From the NCBI GenBank assembly GCA_963741305.1, contig CAVUHL010000003.1, positions 2,356,001-2,420,000 of the forward strand: a stretch of DNA of 64,000 bases. Direction: 5' to 3'. How positions within the stretch are numbered: the stretch's first letter is position 1; every line of letters starts with the position of its first letter. Below the pieces are notes generated by a model, which saw nothing but the letters and a program-made list of their open reading frames with translations, did not search any database and was not told the DNA's origin. This stretch comes from DATMER01 sp963741305. GTDB taxonomy: Bacteria; Acidobacteriota; Thermoanaerobaculia; Multivoradales; UBA5704. Positions 28,851-37,710 of this stretch are shown here, in pieces. The position numbers and the translations under genes were made by a program.

Positions 28851-31670
28851 ATGAACGCATTGCGTCGCTCCACCGTGCTGCTGGCCCTCTTCCTCCTGGC
28901 TGCCCTTTCGTCCCCGATACCAGCCTCGGCCCAAACCACCGGTGGCATCCTCGGCCGCGTGACCGATGCTGACGGCGGCGTGCTGCCGGGCGTCACGGTC
29001 GAGGCGCGGAGCCCCAATCTTCAGGGCAGCCGCGTGGCGGTCACCGATGAGACGGGCCAGTACCGTCTCACCCTGCTGCCACCCGGCACCTACGCCGTCA
29101 ATTTCGTCCTCCAGGGCTTCGGCACCGAGTCGCGCGAGCTGACGGTGAGCCTCGACCAGGATTTCACCCTCAACGTCGAGCTCACGCCGGCGCTCTCCGA
29201 GGAGATCACCGTCACCAGCGAGGTGCCGGTGGTGGACACCACCTCCACCACTCTCGGTACGAGCCTGGACTCCCGTGTTATCGAAAGCCTGCCAACGGGC
29301 CGCAACTACTCGTCGGTCGTCCAGATCACGCCCGGTGTCTCTTCGGACGCGCACCCGGAGAACACCTCGCAGTCCTCCATCACAGTCTATGGGTCCACCG
29401 GGGCCGAGAACGTCTACTACATCGACGGGGTCAACACGACCGGCGCCGAGTACGGCTTCCAGGGCAAAGAGCTGAACTTCGAGTTCATCCAGGCGGTGGA
29501 CGTGAAGACCGGCGGCTACGAGGCCGAGTTCGGCCGCGCGACCGGTGGCGTGATCAACGTCATCACCAAGTCGGGCGGCAATGAGCTCCATGGCGACGTC
29601 TTCGGCTACTGGGACGACGACTCGCTCCAGAGCAGCCCGGATCCGATCGTCTCGACGGGCGGCACGGTCGAGGGTTTCACCCGCGAGGACTATGGCGTCG
29701 GCCTGGGCGGCTTCCTGCGTAAGGACAAGATCTGGTTCTTCGCCGCCTATGACAAGGTGACCCACACCACGGAGAGCGCCCTGCCGGCCGGCCCGCTCGC
29801 CGGCCAGATCGTGGAATCCGAGAGCGACAGGGACCTCGCCTCAGCCAAGCTCACCTTCCGGCTCTCCGACAACCAGTCGCTGATCGGAACATTCTTCCAG
29901 GACCCCCGGGACGACACCGGCGCCATCAACGACGCCCAGCACGCGCTCAACGGCGACCCGCTCACCTACGAGGGCGTGCGCAGCTTCGGAGGCGAGGACT
30001 ACGCCCTGCGTTACGAGGGCATCCTGGGCTCCGACTGGGTAGTCTCCGCGCAGGCGGCCCGCCACGGCGAGGAGAACTCGGTGAGTCCCAGCTCGGCCGC
30101 GGGTGACACGGTGCAGTTCCGCTCGGTCGACGACGACTTTTTCCAGACGGGCGGCTTCGGGCTCATCCAGGAGAAGGAATTCGAGCGCGACTTTTTTGGC
30201 GGTTCATTGACCCGCTTCCTGGGGAGCCACGAGATCAAAGCCGGGCTCGAGTACGAGACCGAGACCGCCGAGGTCGTCAAGCGCTACTCGGGCGGCCAGC
30301 AGATCGACGTGTTCTCGAACGCTGCGAACCCGTCGCGGCCGGTCTACAGCCACTTCTACTGGACGACGCCCACCGCCACGATCGGCAACGCGCCCGTGTC
30401 CGCCCTGCTCGCCTCGCCGGAGCACAACGTGACCACGGTCTTCCTCCAGGACCGCTGGGCCGCGACGGACAGCCTGACCCTGAACCTGGGAGTACGCTGG
30501 GACCGGCAGGAGATCATCGACGCCGCGGGCACCAAGCAGATCGATCTCAAGGACGACTTCGCGCCGCGCCTCGGTTTCATCTGGGACCCCAAGGCGGACG
30601 GCTCTTCGAAGGTCTTCGGCTCCTACGGCCAGTATTACGAGCAGATCCCGATGGACCTGGTCATCCGCTCGTTCTCGTTCGAGCGCCAGGCACGCATCTT
30701 CAACTACAGCCCGACGAGCACGGCGCCCGATCCGCAGGCCGAAGCGGACCTCGGCCAGGAGTCGGCGATCTTTGGCGGCTTCACGGAGCCGGTGGACCCG
30801 GACCTCGGCAATCAGTACATCAACGAGGCCCTGCTCGGCTACGAGTACATGCTGCGGCCGGCGATCGCCGTGGGGGTCAAGGCGATCTACCGCGATTACG
30901 GCGAAGTGATCGAGGACTTCCTCTGCGCGGACGACGGCACTTACTGCATCGGCAACCCGGGCAAGGGGATCATGGACCGGGTCTTCACCCTCGACTATGC
31001 CAACACTTTCGAGGCGCCCGAGCCGGAGCGCGTGTTCAAGGGTGTGCAGCTCGACGTGCAGAAGCGCCTCTCGCACAATTGGCAGGGCATGGCTTCCTAC
31101 CTGTACTCGAAGCTCGAAGGGAACTTCGACGGGCTGTACGCGCCATTCACCAACGTCGGAGCCGATCCGAACATCACGGCGGCCTACGATTACTTCGACT
31201 TCTTCACCAACGGCAGCGATCTGACCAGGATCACGAACGAGGGCCCGCTGTCGAACGACCGGCGGCATCAATTCAAGGCTTCGGGCGTGTTCTTCACCCC
31301 CTGGAAGCTGTCGTTGGGAGCGTCGGCTTACTACCGCACGGGCACGCCGATGACCCGCTACGGCTTCTCGGACATCTACGGCCGTTACGAGTTCTTCCTG
31401 TCCAAGCGCGGCTCCGAGGGCCGGACCCCTGATACCTACGAAGCTGACATGCACTTTGGCTATCCCGTGGAGGTCGGTCCGGCGAGCGTGAACCTGCTGC
31501 TGGATGTGTTCAACGTCCTGAACGCGCAGAGGCCCGTGCTGCTCGATCAACGATGGGGCTTCCAGGAGGCTGACAACTCGTCTCCGACCCCGGTGAACCC
31601 GGGGTACAGGAAACCCGTGCTGCGAACGCCTCCGACTTCGTTCAGGTTGGGGGTGCGGGTTAGCTTCTGA
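28851..31670 (+). CDS. TonB-dependent outer-membrane receptor, Oar-like
   Basis: A 939-residue outer-membrane protein. A signal peptide (about 1-27, ending ASAQ) is followed by a carboxypeptidase-regulatory-like beta-sandwich (GGILGRVTDADGGVLPGVTV, YRLTLLPPGTY), a TonB plug (about 120-240, with ENVYYIDGVNTTG and VINVITKSGGN) and a large beta-barrel ending in FRLGVRVSF with the terminal Phe expected for BAM. Such receptors are abundant in Acidobacteria and import polymers or siderophores; the ligand is unknown. AGGAG lies about 9 nt before the ATG at 28851. No cognate SusD or transporter gene is adjacent. Confidence 0.9.
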   Translation: MNALRRSTVLLALFLLAALSSPIPASAQTTGGILGRVTDADGGVLPGVTVEARSPNLQGSRVAVTDETGQYRLTLLPPGTYAVNFVLQGFGTESRELTVSLDQDFTLNVELTPALSEEITVTSEVPVVDTTSTTLGTSLDSRVIESLPTGRNYSSVVQITPGVSSDAHPENTSQSSITVYGSTGAENVYYIDGVNTTGAEYGFQGKELNFEFIQAVDVKTGGYEAEFGRATGGVINVITKSGGNELHGDVFGYWDDDSLQSSPDPIVSTGGTVEGFTREDYGVGLGGFLRKDKIWFFAAYDKVTHTTESALPAGPLAGQIVESESDRDLASAKLTFRLSDNQSLIGTFFQDPRDDTGAINDAQHALNGDPLTYEGVRSFGGEDYALRYEGILGSDWVVSAQAARHGEENSVSPSSAAGDTVQFRSVDDDFFQTGGFGLIQEKEFERDFFGGSLTRFLGSHEIKAGLEYETETAEVVKRYSGGQQIDVFSNAANPSRPVYSHFYWTTPTATIGNAPVSALLASPEHNVTTVFLQDRWAATDSLTLNLGVRWDRQEIIDAAGTKQIDLKDDFAPRLGFIWDPKADGSSKVFGSYGQYYEQIPMDLVIRSFSFERQARIFNYSPTSTAPDPQAEADLGQESAIFGGFTEPVDPDLGNQYINEALLGYEYMLRPAIAVGVKAIYRDYGEVIEDFLCADDGTYCIGNPGKGIMDRVFTLDYANTFEAPEPERVFKGVQLDVQKRLSHNWQGMASYLYSKLEGNFDGLYAPFTNVGADPNITAAYDYFDFFTNGSDLTRITNEGPLSNDRRHQFKASGVFFTPWKLSLGASAYYRTGTPMTRYGFSDIYGRYEFFLSKRGSEGRTPDTYEADMHFGYPVEVGPASVNLLLDVFNVLNAQRPVLLDQRWGFQEADNSSPTPVNPGYRKPVLRTPPTSFRLGVRVSF

Positions 31671-31802
31671 CCTCACCCCCTGTCCCCCTCTCCCGCAGGG
31701 GAGAGGGGGGACGTAGCTGTTGCTCCTCTGCCTTCGATCTCGCCGCCATGACCCGCACGCGTTCCCCCTCTCCCCTGCGGGAGAGGGGGACAGGGGGTGA
31801 GG
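31671..31802. repeat. Perfect 39-bp inverted repeat, bidirectional terminator
   Basis: Positions 31671-31709 and 31764-31802 are exact reverse complements of 39 bp, with 54 bp between. Each arm contains its own small hairpin (CCCCTCTCCC against GGGGAGAGGGG). The arms start at the TonB receptor stop codon and end 4 bp from the ComEC stop codon, so the element fills the convergent gap exactly. Composition resembles the 55-bp repeat family elsewhere in the window. Confidence 0.85.
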
Positions 31803-31806
31803 TTCT

Positions 31807-34056
31807 CTACCGCGGCACCCCCGGCAGCTCGATCCGCATCCAGCCATCAAAGAGTCTGAAGAGGATCAGCCCGTCGCGGTCCGTCCGCAGCACGCGGATA
31901 CCCCGTTCCGACAAGCGATCCAGGATCACCGGCGACGGGTGGTGGTAGAGGTTCTTCACCCCGGCCGAGATCAGCGCGAGCCGCGGTTTCGAGGTGTCCA
32001 GGAAGGATTCCGTCGAGGAAGTCTTGCTGCCATGGTGGGCCACTTTGAGCACATCGACCTGCACTTCGTCCTCGCAGCAGGCGAGCAAGCGCATCTCGAC
32101 CCAACTCTCGATGTCTCCAGTCAGCAGGAAGCTACGGCCCAGCGCTTCGGCGCGGATCACCAGGGAGCGCTCGTTCGTGCCGCGGTCCTCGTCCGGGTCG
32201 GGATGGAGGATGCGCAGGGTCCACTTCCCTACCGAGCTTCTCTCTCCGGCTGAGACAATGCGCAACCGCGCTCCGGGTAGCGTGGCCAAGGTGCCTGCGC
32301 AGCCTTCGGGCTCCCATCCTGGTCCCATCCAGACCTCACGGATCGGCAGATAGGCCGCGATGTCTACCAATCCGCCGCAGTGATCGCGGTCCGGATGAGT
32401 CATGACGACAGCGTCCAGGCTCCGCACCCCTTCCGCCAGCAGGGCCGGGAGGAGGACACGGCCTCCCAGGTCGCCTGTCCTCCAACCTCCGCCATCGATT
32501 AGCACGGCGTGCGGGCCGTCCCGGAGGAGGATTGCATCTCCCTGTCCCACATCCAGCATCGCCAGCTCGACGCCGCGGTCTCTCGGTAAGCTGCAGGAGA
32601 GCAGCAGCGCGAGGCCGGCCAAGCCGAGGAGCTTGAACCGGGGACGGATGAAGAGGGTCAACGCCAAGAGGAGCGCCAGTAGCCAGGCGGCCAGGGGCGA
32701 GAGCACGAGCGGTACCGGCAGCCAGAAGGAAGGTCCCGTGCGGGCTGGCCAGGAGAACGGCGCGGCGAGAAAGTCCAGGATTGGCAGGAGAGCGCCGGCC
32801 ATTTGTGGCGAGATCAGCGCCGCTCCGGTCCAGAGCAGGGACGCTCCGAGAGCGAGCCCAGTCCATGGCACGGCGGGCAGATTGAACAGCGGGGCCAGGG
32901 GCGAGAGCAGGTGGAAGCGCGGCAAGGCCCACGGGATCGTCAAGAGCTGCGCGCCGACACTGGCTGCAAGGGAGCTTGCGAGCCAGTGTGGGAGGCGGTT
33001 CCAGCGCTCGGCCAGCGGCGGCCCGAGGAGCAGGAGGCCTGCCGTAGCCGAAATCGTGAGCTGGAAGCCTACGGACTGGACAATGTCCGGGCGCTCCAAC
33101 ACCAGTAGGATTACGGCCCATCCGAGCGCATTGACAGCGGCCGGCGGTCGCTCGGCGAGCAGGGCTGTCACCGCCAGGAAGCCCATGACCGCGGCTCGGA
33201 CCAGCGCGGGCAACGGACCCACCAGCAGAAGATAGAGAGCGATCGCCGCGAGCATCAGGATCAGCCGGAGCACCCGCGGGAACCAGCCCGCCAGCAGCCA
33301 GACGGCGCCGGCTACCAGCGCAACGTGGACCCCGGATACGGACAGCAGGTGATAGAGGCCCGTCACGCGCAGGCCCCGCTTCCATTCCAGTGGGAAGGTC
33401 GAGGCGTCCCCGAGGACCAGCGCCCGTGCCAGGGCTTTACCGGGTCCATCCGGACCGGAAGCCTGGAACGCCTTCTCCACCCGCCTACGAAGGGACGCGG
33501 ACAGCGCTGCGACCGGACCGGCAGGCTCCTCGATATCCAGGAAGCTCCGGCTCTTGACCCGGATGCGCCAGGGGCCGGGCTCGACCGGCATTCGGTTGGC
33601 AAAGCCGGAGGAGCGGCTGAGGTAGGCCTTCAACCGGAGGCTCGTCCCGAAGGATGGCGGGTCTTCGGCGCCGGGCACGTGGAGGAGAACCTCCAACTTT
33701 GGCTCGGCCACGAGATTGTCCTGCCGGAGGCGGAGCACCTCGGCCGGAGCGGACCAGCCCGGCTCGTCATCCGGCGAGTCGGGTGTCCAGTGGCCGGAGA
33801 CGCGGACGACCGCTTCCACCGGCCGATCGAGGTTGAATCCCGCGACCGGGCTTCCCGGCAAGCCGTGCTGCACGGTCGCAGCGATCATCCCGATGGCCAG
33901 GGCCGCTACGCAGGCACCGGCCGGTCGCCGGAGCGCCAGGCCGAGCACGGCGACCGCCACCAGCAGCGGGATCGAGAGGGAAGTCAGGTGAAAGGATGCC
34001 CAGGCCCCAAGGGCCAGGGAGAGGGATGGGAGGAACAGAGGGGCATTGTTTTTCAT
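31807..34056 (-). CDS. comEC: DNA internalisation protein ComEC/Rec2
   Basis: A 749-residue inner-membrane protein that moves single-stranded DNA into the cytoplasm during natural transformation. N-terminal helices and an OB-like domain (about 1-190) precede the Competence domain (ALARALVLGDAS, GLYHLLSVSGVHVAL). A C-terminal metallo-beta-lactamase domain has DVGQGDAILL and THPDRDHCGGL plus later histidines (HHGSKTS), thought to degrade the non-transforming strand. The full domain set suggests the organism may be competent. GAGGGGC precedes the ATG. Confidence 0.9.
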   Translation of the reverse strand: MKNNAPLFLPSLSLALGAWASFHLTSLSIPLLVAVAVLGLALRRPAGACVAALAIGMIAATVQHGLPGSPVAGFNLDRPVEAVVRVSGHWTPDSPDDEPGWSAPAEVLRLRQDNLVAEPKLEVLLHVPGAEDPPSFGTSLRLKAYLSRSSGFANRMPVEPGPWRIRVKSRSFLDIEEPAGPVAALSASLRRRVEKAFQASGPDGPGKALARALVLGDASTFPLEWKRGLRVTGLYHLLSVSGVHVALVAGAVWLLAGWFPRVLRLILMLAAIALYLLLVGPLPALVRAAVMGFLAVTALLAERPPAAVNALGWAVILLVLERPDIVQSVGFQLTISATAGLLLLGPPLAERWNRLPHWLASSLAASVGAQLLTIPWALPRFHLLSPLAPLFNLPAVPWTGLALGASLLWTGAALISPQMAGALLPILDFLAAPFSWPARTGPSFWLPVPLVLSPLAAWLLALLLALTLFIRPRFKLLGLAGLALLLSCSLPRDRGVELAMLDVGQGDAILLRDGPHAVLIDGGGWRTGDLGGRVLLPALLAEGVRSLDAVVMTHPDRDHCGGLVDIAAYLPIREVWMGPGWEPEGCAGTLATLPGARLRIVSAGERSSVGKWTLRILHPDPDEDRGTNERSLVIRAEALGRSFLLTGDIESWVEMRLLACCEDEVQVDVLKVAHHGSKTSSTESFLDTSKPRLALISAGVKNLYHHPSPVILDRLSERGIRVLRTDRDGLILFRLFDGWMRIELPGVPR

Positions 34057-34098
34057 GCCCCTCTAGAGACGTAAAACGCCTCTAAAATGTCATTTGCT

Positions 34099-36087
34099 TC
34101 AATCCCAGTGGGCTGCCCAGACTCCGGCTCCGGCGGTACCCGCGAGTGCCGCGCCGGGGCGCCGGCCGTCGATCTCCACGAAGTCGATGAGCAGGATCGG
34201 AAGGCCCTCGTTCAGCGGCTCCCAGGTGGCGCCTCGGTCGGTGCTGCGGAAGATGCCAGCCGTGCGGGTCGCGGCGTAGAGGGCCGTCTGTTCGCCCCTC
34301 ACGTCGATGGCGAGGTCTACGACGGCAAAGTCTCCGAACGGCTGCGGGAGGCCCAGGCTGCTCTCCCGCCAGTTCGCTCCCCCGTCGGTGCTCTTGAAGA
34401 CTCCCTCTCCCGTTCCAATGTAGAGCACGTTCGGGTTTTCCGGATCGAGGATCACGGTCTCGACGGAGCCCGCGTCCTCGAGGCCGTCCATGACGAGGTC
34501 CCAGGTCTTGCCCACGTCCACGCTCTTCACCACCTGAGAGCTGAAGACGGCGTAGACGGTGCGCGTGTCTCGCGGATCGATCTCCAGCGCGGTGACCGGC
34601 TCCTCGGGGCAGAAGGCCTTCTCGCACGCCGGCAGGAATGGCAGCCCTTTGCTCGCCCTGCGCCATGTGACGCCGCCGTTGGTGCTCTTGAAGATCCCCG
34701 TGTAGCGGGTGCCTGCGTAGATCACTTTGCCTTGCGAGGTCACGGCCATGCGGGTGACGGAGTCCAGGACCGGGAGAGCGCCGAGCGGCGACCAGGTCTC
34801 GCCCTGATCCCGGCTCTCGTAGAGCTTCGGGAAGGTCTCCGCGTCCTGAGCCGGCGCGGCCAGCAGCCGGACCGGGGAGGACGGATCATAGGCGAGTGCG
34901 GTAACGGGGCCGATCCCGGCATCGGTCCAGGTGCGGCCGCTGTTGCGGGTCCGCAGCAGCCGCTCGCCGAGCGGCGCCGCAAAGACTGCCGGCTTCTTGC
35001 CAGGGGTCGAGAGCAGGACCGACAGCGAGGCCGTGGTGAAGCCGCTGTTGGCGGTCTGCCAGGTCGCGCCGCCGTCCGTGCTCTTGAAGACACCCGTCTC
35101 GCCCAGGAGGTAAAGGGTGCCGGTGTTGAAGTCGACCCGCAGCGGGCGTCCATGGGCAGCCTTCGGCGCCCCCTCCTGGATCGCCGCCCAGGTGAGGCCG
35201 CCATTGACGGAGATGTGGAGCCTGCCGCTGAGCGCGAGAGCGTAGAGGATCCGTCCATCGGTCGGGTCGGCGGCGAGATCGGCGCAAACCTCGTTCCCCG
35301 TGAGCCCGATGTAGGTCTCGGTCTTACCGTCAAGCTCCAGGCGGACGCAGTAATCCGTCCGTTCGCCCGGCGCGCCAAGTTGCGGTATCACAGCGGCATA
35401 CACGCTCGAACCTGTTCCCAGGAGCTCCAGGCCCTTCCCGGGCCCCGAGTTGTGGATCACGGTCCACCCGATGCCCGACTTGGTGCTGCGGAACAGCTTG
35501 TTGCCGACTGTCATGTAAAGCGTGCCCTGGGCGGACGGATCGACCGCGAGACGCATCGTGCCCTCCGGGTCTCCCGCCTTGCCGGTGAACGACCAGGCCA
35601 CGCCGCCGTTATCGCTGCGGTAGGTCCTCGTGCCCTGCCGGGCGTAGAGCTGCCCGCGGACGAAGAGGTCGGGAACGATCTCGTCGAAGTACGGCCCATC
35701 GGCCGAGCTGCGCTCGTACACCTGGGTCCACTTCGCGCCGCCGTCCGCGCTCTTGTAGAGCACTTGCCGGTCGTCCAGGCTGCCCAGGGCGTACAGCGTC
35801 TCCGGATCGAAGGGGTCGAGGTCCAGCGACCAGGTGTAGGAGTTCGGGATCCCCTGATTGATGGAGAACCAGCGGTCTCCCGAGTCGACGCTCTTCCAGA
35901 GGCCCGACGCATGCTCCCCGAAGCTCACGGCATACAGAGTGCCGGGTTTCACGGGATCGACGATCAGGTCCAGGAGCGGGCCGACCCGCGGAGGTCCGAG
36001 CGGAGTCCAGCGGCCCTCCCCGGCGAGCGCAGGAAGGGCAGTGAGCAGCAGCAGGATCAGGATTACGATCGGTCGGGAGGTGCGCAT
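34099..36087 (-). CDS. Secreted YCF48/BNR-repeat beta-propeller protein
   Basis: A 662-residue exported protein with a signal peptide (about 1-22, ending ALAG). The body is a chain of Asp-box/BNR-like repeats such as GLWKSVDSGDRW, VLYKSADGGAKW, GVFKSTDGGATW and GVFKSTDGGANW. This pattern is shared by sortilin-type propellers, YCF48 and secreted glycosidase-like proteins. Without catalytic residues I can place, it is best regarded as a binding or scaffold propeller. About ten repeats would make one or two propellers. GGAG lies 8 nt before the ATG. Confidence 0.8.
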   Translation of the reverse strand: MRTSRPIVILILLLLTALPALAGEGRWTPLGPPRVGPLLDLIVDPVKPGTLYAVSFGEHASGLWKSVDSGDRWFSINQGIPNSYTWSLDLDPFDPETLYALGSLDDRQVLYKSADGGAKWTQVYERSSADGPYFDEIVPDLFVRGQLYARQGTRTYRSDNGGVAWSFTGKAGDPEGTMRLAVDPSAQGTLYMTVGNKLFRSTKSGIGWTVIHNSGPGKGLELLGTGSSVYAAVIPQLGAPGERTDYCVRLELDGKTETYIGLTGNEVCADLAADPTDGRILYALALSGRLHISVNGGLTWAAIQEGAPKAAHGRPLRVDFNTGTLYLLGETGVFKSTDGGATWQTANSGFTTASLSVLLSTPGKKPAVFAAPLGERLLRTRNSGRTWTDAGIGPVTALAYDPSSPVRLLAAPAQDAETFPKLYESRDQGETWSPLGALPVLDSVTRMAVTSQGKVIYAGTRYTGIFKSTNGGVTWRRASKGLPFLPACEKAFCPEEPVTALEIDPRDTRTVYAVFSSQVVKSVDVGKTWDLVMDGLEDAGSVETVILDPENPNVLYIGTGEGVFKSTDGGANWRESSLGLPQPFGDFAVVDLAIDVRGEQTALYAATRTAGIFRSTDRGATWEPLNEGLPILLIDFVEIDGRRPGAALAGTAGAGVWAAHWD

Positions 36088-36111
36088 TCGGGTTCTCCAC
36101 GGAGCGCCGGC

Positions 36112-36127
36112 ATCTTATGTGATCTTA
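36112..36127 (-). promoter_or_regulatory. Tandem -10-like boxes upstream of the propeller gene
   Basis: TAAGAT occurs twice on the minus strand, 10 bp apart (36122-36127 and 36112-36117), about 25-35 nt before the start at 36087. The nearer box overlaps the stop codon of the YdjC-like gene upstream. Confidence 0.4.
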
Positions 36128-36939
36128 GCATCAACCGCCGAAATGAGGGAGATCCCCCTCTCCCGTAGAAGCTCCAGGAGCCCGGGATCGCACAAGGCCG
36201 CGGTCTCTTCCTCCCAGGCGTATCCCCAGTCATAGGCCGCGGCGAGCTCCTCACCGCCGAGCCCGGGATGACAGACCAGCTCTGTCACCCCCTCTACCCG
36301 ATCGAGGCAATCGCGGAGCCTCGCCGGGGTCAGGCGGCCCGCAGCCATCACGCCGACGGTCCGGTCCGGGGAGGCGATCCGTCCCAGGCGCCGGACGCGC
36401 CGGCCCAGGGCATTGAGCGTGGCGAGCTGGAGCCCCCGGGGCGTCAGCCGCCCCTCGGGCTCGTTCGGGATCCGCACCACCGGAATGCCATGCTCCTCCG
36501 CCAACCTCAGCACGGCCTCGAACACCCGCGGCAGCATGTGCAGGTGCTGGTGGCTGTTGAGGTGCGCGACCCGCAGCCCGGTCCCAAGCAGCCGCTCCAC
36601 CTGGGCGCGCAGCTCGGTTTCCAGGTCGAGGGCGCGGATGCGCCCGAGGGCATAGCGCGCCGCGAATGCCGGATAGCCCGCATGAAGAAGGCCATCCGGA
36701 CCGGTGAGCGAGGGGATGGTTTCCGGACGGGAGAGCGGACGCTCCCCCACCAGGGTCAGATGAGCCCCGACCTGCAGACGTGGACGCTCCCGCAGCAGCT
36801 CGACGGCCGGCTCGAAGTCGCGGCCGTTGGGTGAGACGCTCACCGCCGTCACGATCCCGTGGTCGTGGGCTGCCAGCGCGCCGCGGGTCATGCCCGGATG
36901 AAGGCCGACGTCGTCGGCCGTGACGACCAAGCGCTTCAA
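36115..36939 (-). CDS. YdjC/ChbG-family carbohydrate deacetylase
   Basis: A 274-residue YdjC-fold deacetylase. Metal ligands are visible in VVTADDVGLHPG (the DD pair near residue 10), HLNSHQHLHMLP, and CHPG near the end. Family members remove acetyl groups from N-acetylated sugars, including chito-oligosaccharides, and HpnK in hopanoid tailoring. The start TTG (36939) overlaps the TGA of the GT2 gene as TTGA, so the three-gene envelope operon GT39-GT2-YdjC is coupled. Together they could attach a lipid-linked sugar and deacetylate it. Confidence 0.85.
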   Translation of the reverse strand: MKRLVVTADDVGLHPGMTRGALAAHDHGIVTAVSVSPNGRDFEPAVELLRERPRLQVGAHLTLVGERPLSRPETIPSLTGPDGLLHAGYPAFAARYALGRIRALDLETELRAQVERLLGTGLRVAHLNSHQHLHMLPRVFEAVLRLAEEHGIPVVRIPNEPEGRLTPRGLQLATLNALGRRVRRLGRIASPDRTVGVMAAGRLTPARLRDCLDRVEGVTELVCHPGLGGEELAAAYDWGYAWEEETAALCDPGLLELLRERGISLISAVDAKIT

Positions 36940-37706
36940 GTGGGCGCGGGTTGAGGTTCCGGGGTGGGCTCGGCGGTCTGCCGGCGGCGCGGGTGCTTCA
37001 TCTCCGGATAGAGCTTGATCAGCTCGCGGAAGATCTTGAAGATGACCGCCGGCGACGAGAGAGTCGACTCGCCCCGGCTGCGCGGGAAGTAGTCGAGGCC
37101 GAGCTGCTGGATCACGAAGCCCAGGTTCCGTGCCTTGACGATCAGCTCGGCGTCGATCAGCGACCCTTCCGAGCGCAGCTCCACCGCCTCCAGCACCTCG
37201 CGCCGCATCAGCTTGAAGGAGAAGTTGACGTCCCGGTGCGGCCAGCCGAAGAGCAGGCCGATCAGGGTGTTGTAGAGGTACGAGTAGGCCGTGCGCCGGA
37301 ACCCCTCCGTCGTGCGGTCGAGGCGGTAGCCGGCGATCATGTCCGCCCGCGTGACCCGCATGGCCCGCATGGCCCTGCCGATCACCTCGGGATCGAACGG
37401 CAGGTCGGCATCCATGTAGACGACCACCTCCTTCGCCGCCGCCCCATAGCCCGTCTTGAGCGCTCCGCCGAGCTTGCGGTTGACCTCGTGCCGTAGCAGC
37501 CGGATGCACGGATTTGCCGCCATCTCCGCACGCACGATCTCGGCCGAACGGTCGGTCGAGGCATCGTCGACGATGATGATCTCGTAGTCGAACCCCTCCA
37601 GGGCCGCGACCGCGCAATCGATGGCGTGCTCGATGTTCTCTGCCTCGTTGTACATCGGGATCACGAGGGAGACCGACATCGGGATCGAGGATGTATTCAT
37701 ATCCAT
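36936..37706 (-). CDS. GT2 family glycosyltransferase, polyprenyl-phosphate type
   Basis: A 256-residue GT-A glycosyltransferase like dolichol/undecaprenyl-phosphate mannosyltransferase. Motifs are VSLVIPMYNEAENIE, EIIIVDDASTD, LGGALKTGYGAA and VVYMDADLPFD (DXD), with DVNFSFKLMRR. It lacks C-terminal membrane helices, so it probably docks on the membrane. It should charge undecaprenyl phosphate with a sugar that the GT39 enzyme encoded just upstream then transfers. ATG 37706 is preferred, 4 bp after the GT39 stop; the longer upstream frame is inside GT39. Confidence 0.87.
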   Translation of the reverse strand: MDMNTSSIPMSVSLVIPMYNEAENIEHAIDCAVAALEGFDYEIIIVDDASTDRSAEIVRAEMAANPCIRLLRHEVNRKLGGALKTGYGAAAKEVVVYMDADLPFDPEVIGRAMRAMRVTRADMIAGYRLDRTTEGFRRTAYSYLYNTLIGLLFGWPHRDVNFSFKLMRREVLEAVELRSEGSLIDAELIVKARNLGFVIQQLGLDYFPRSRGESTLSSPAVIFKIFRELIKLYPEMKHPRRRQTAEPTPEPQPAPT

Positions 37707-37710
37707 GCCC

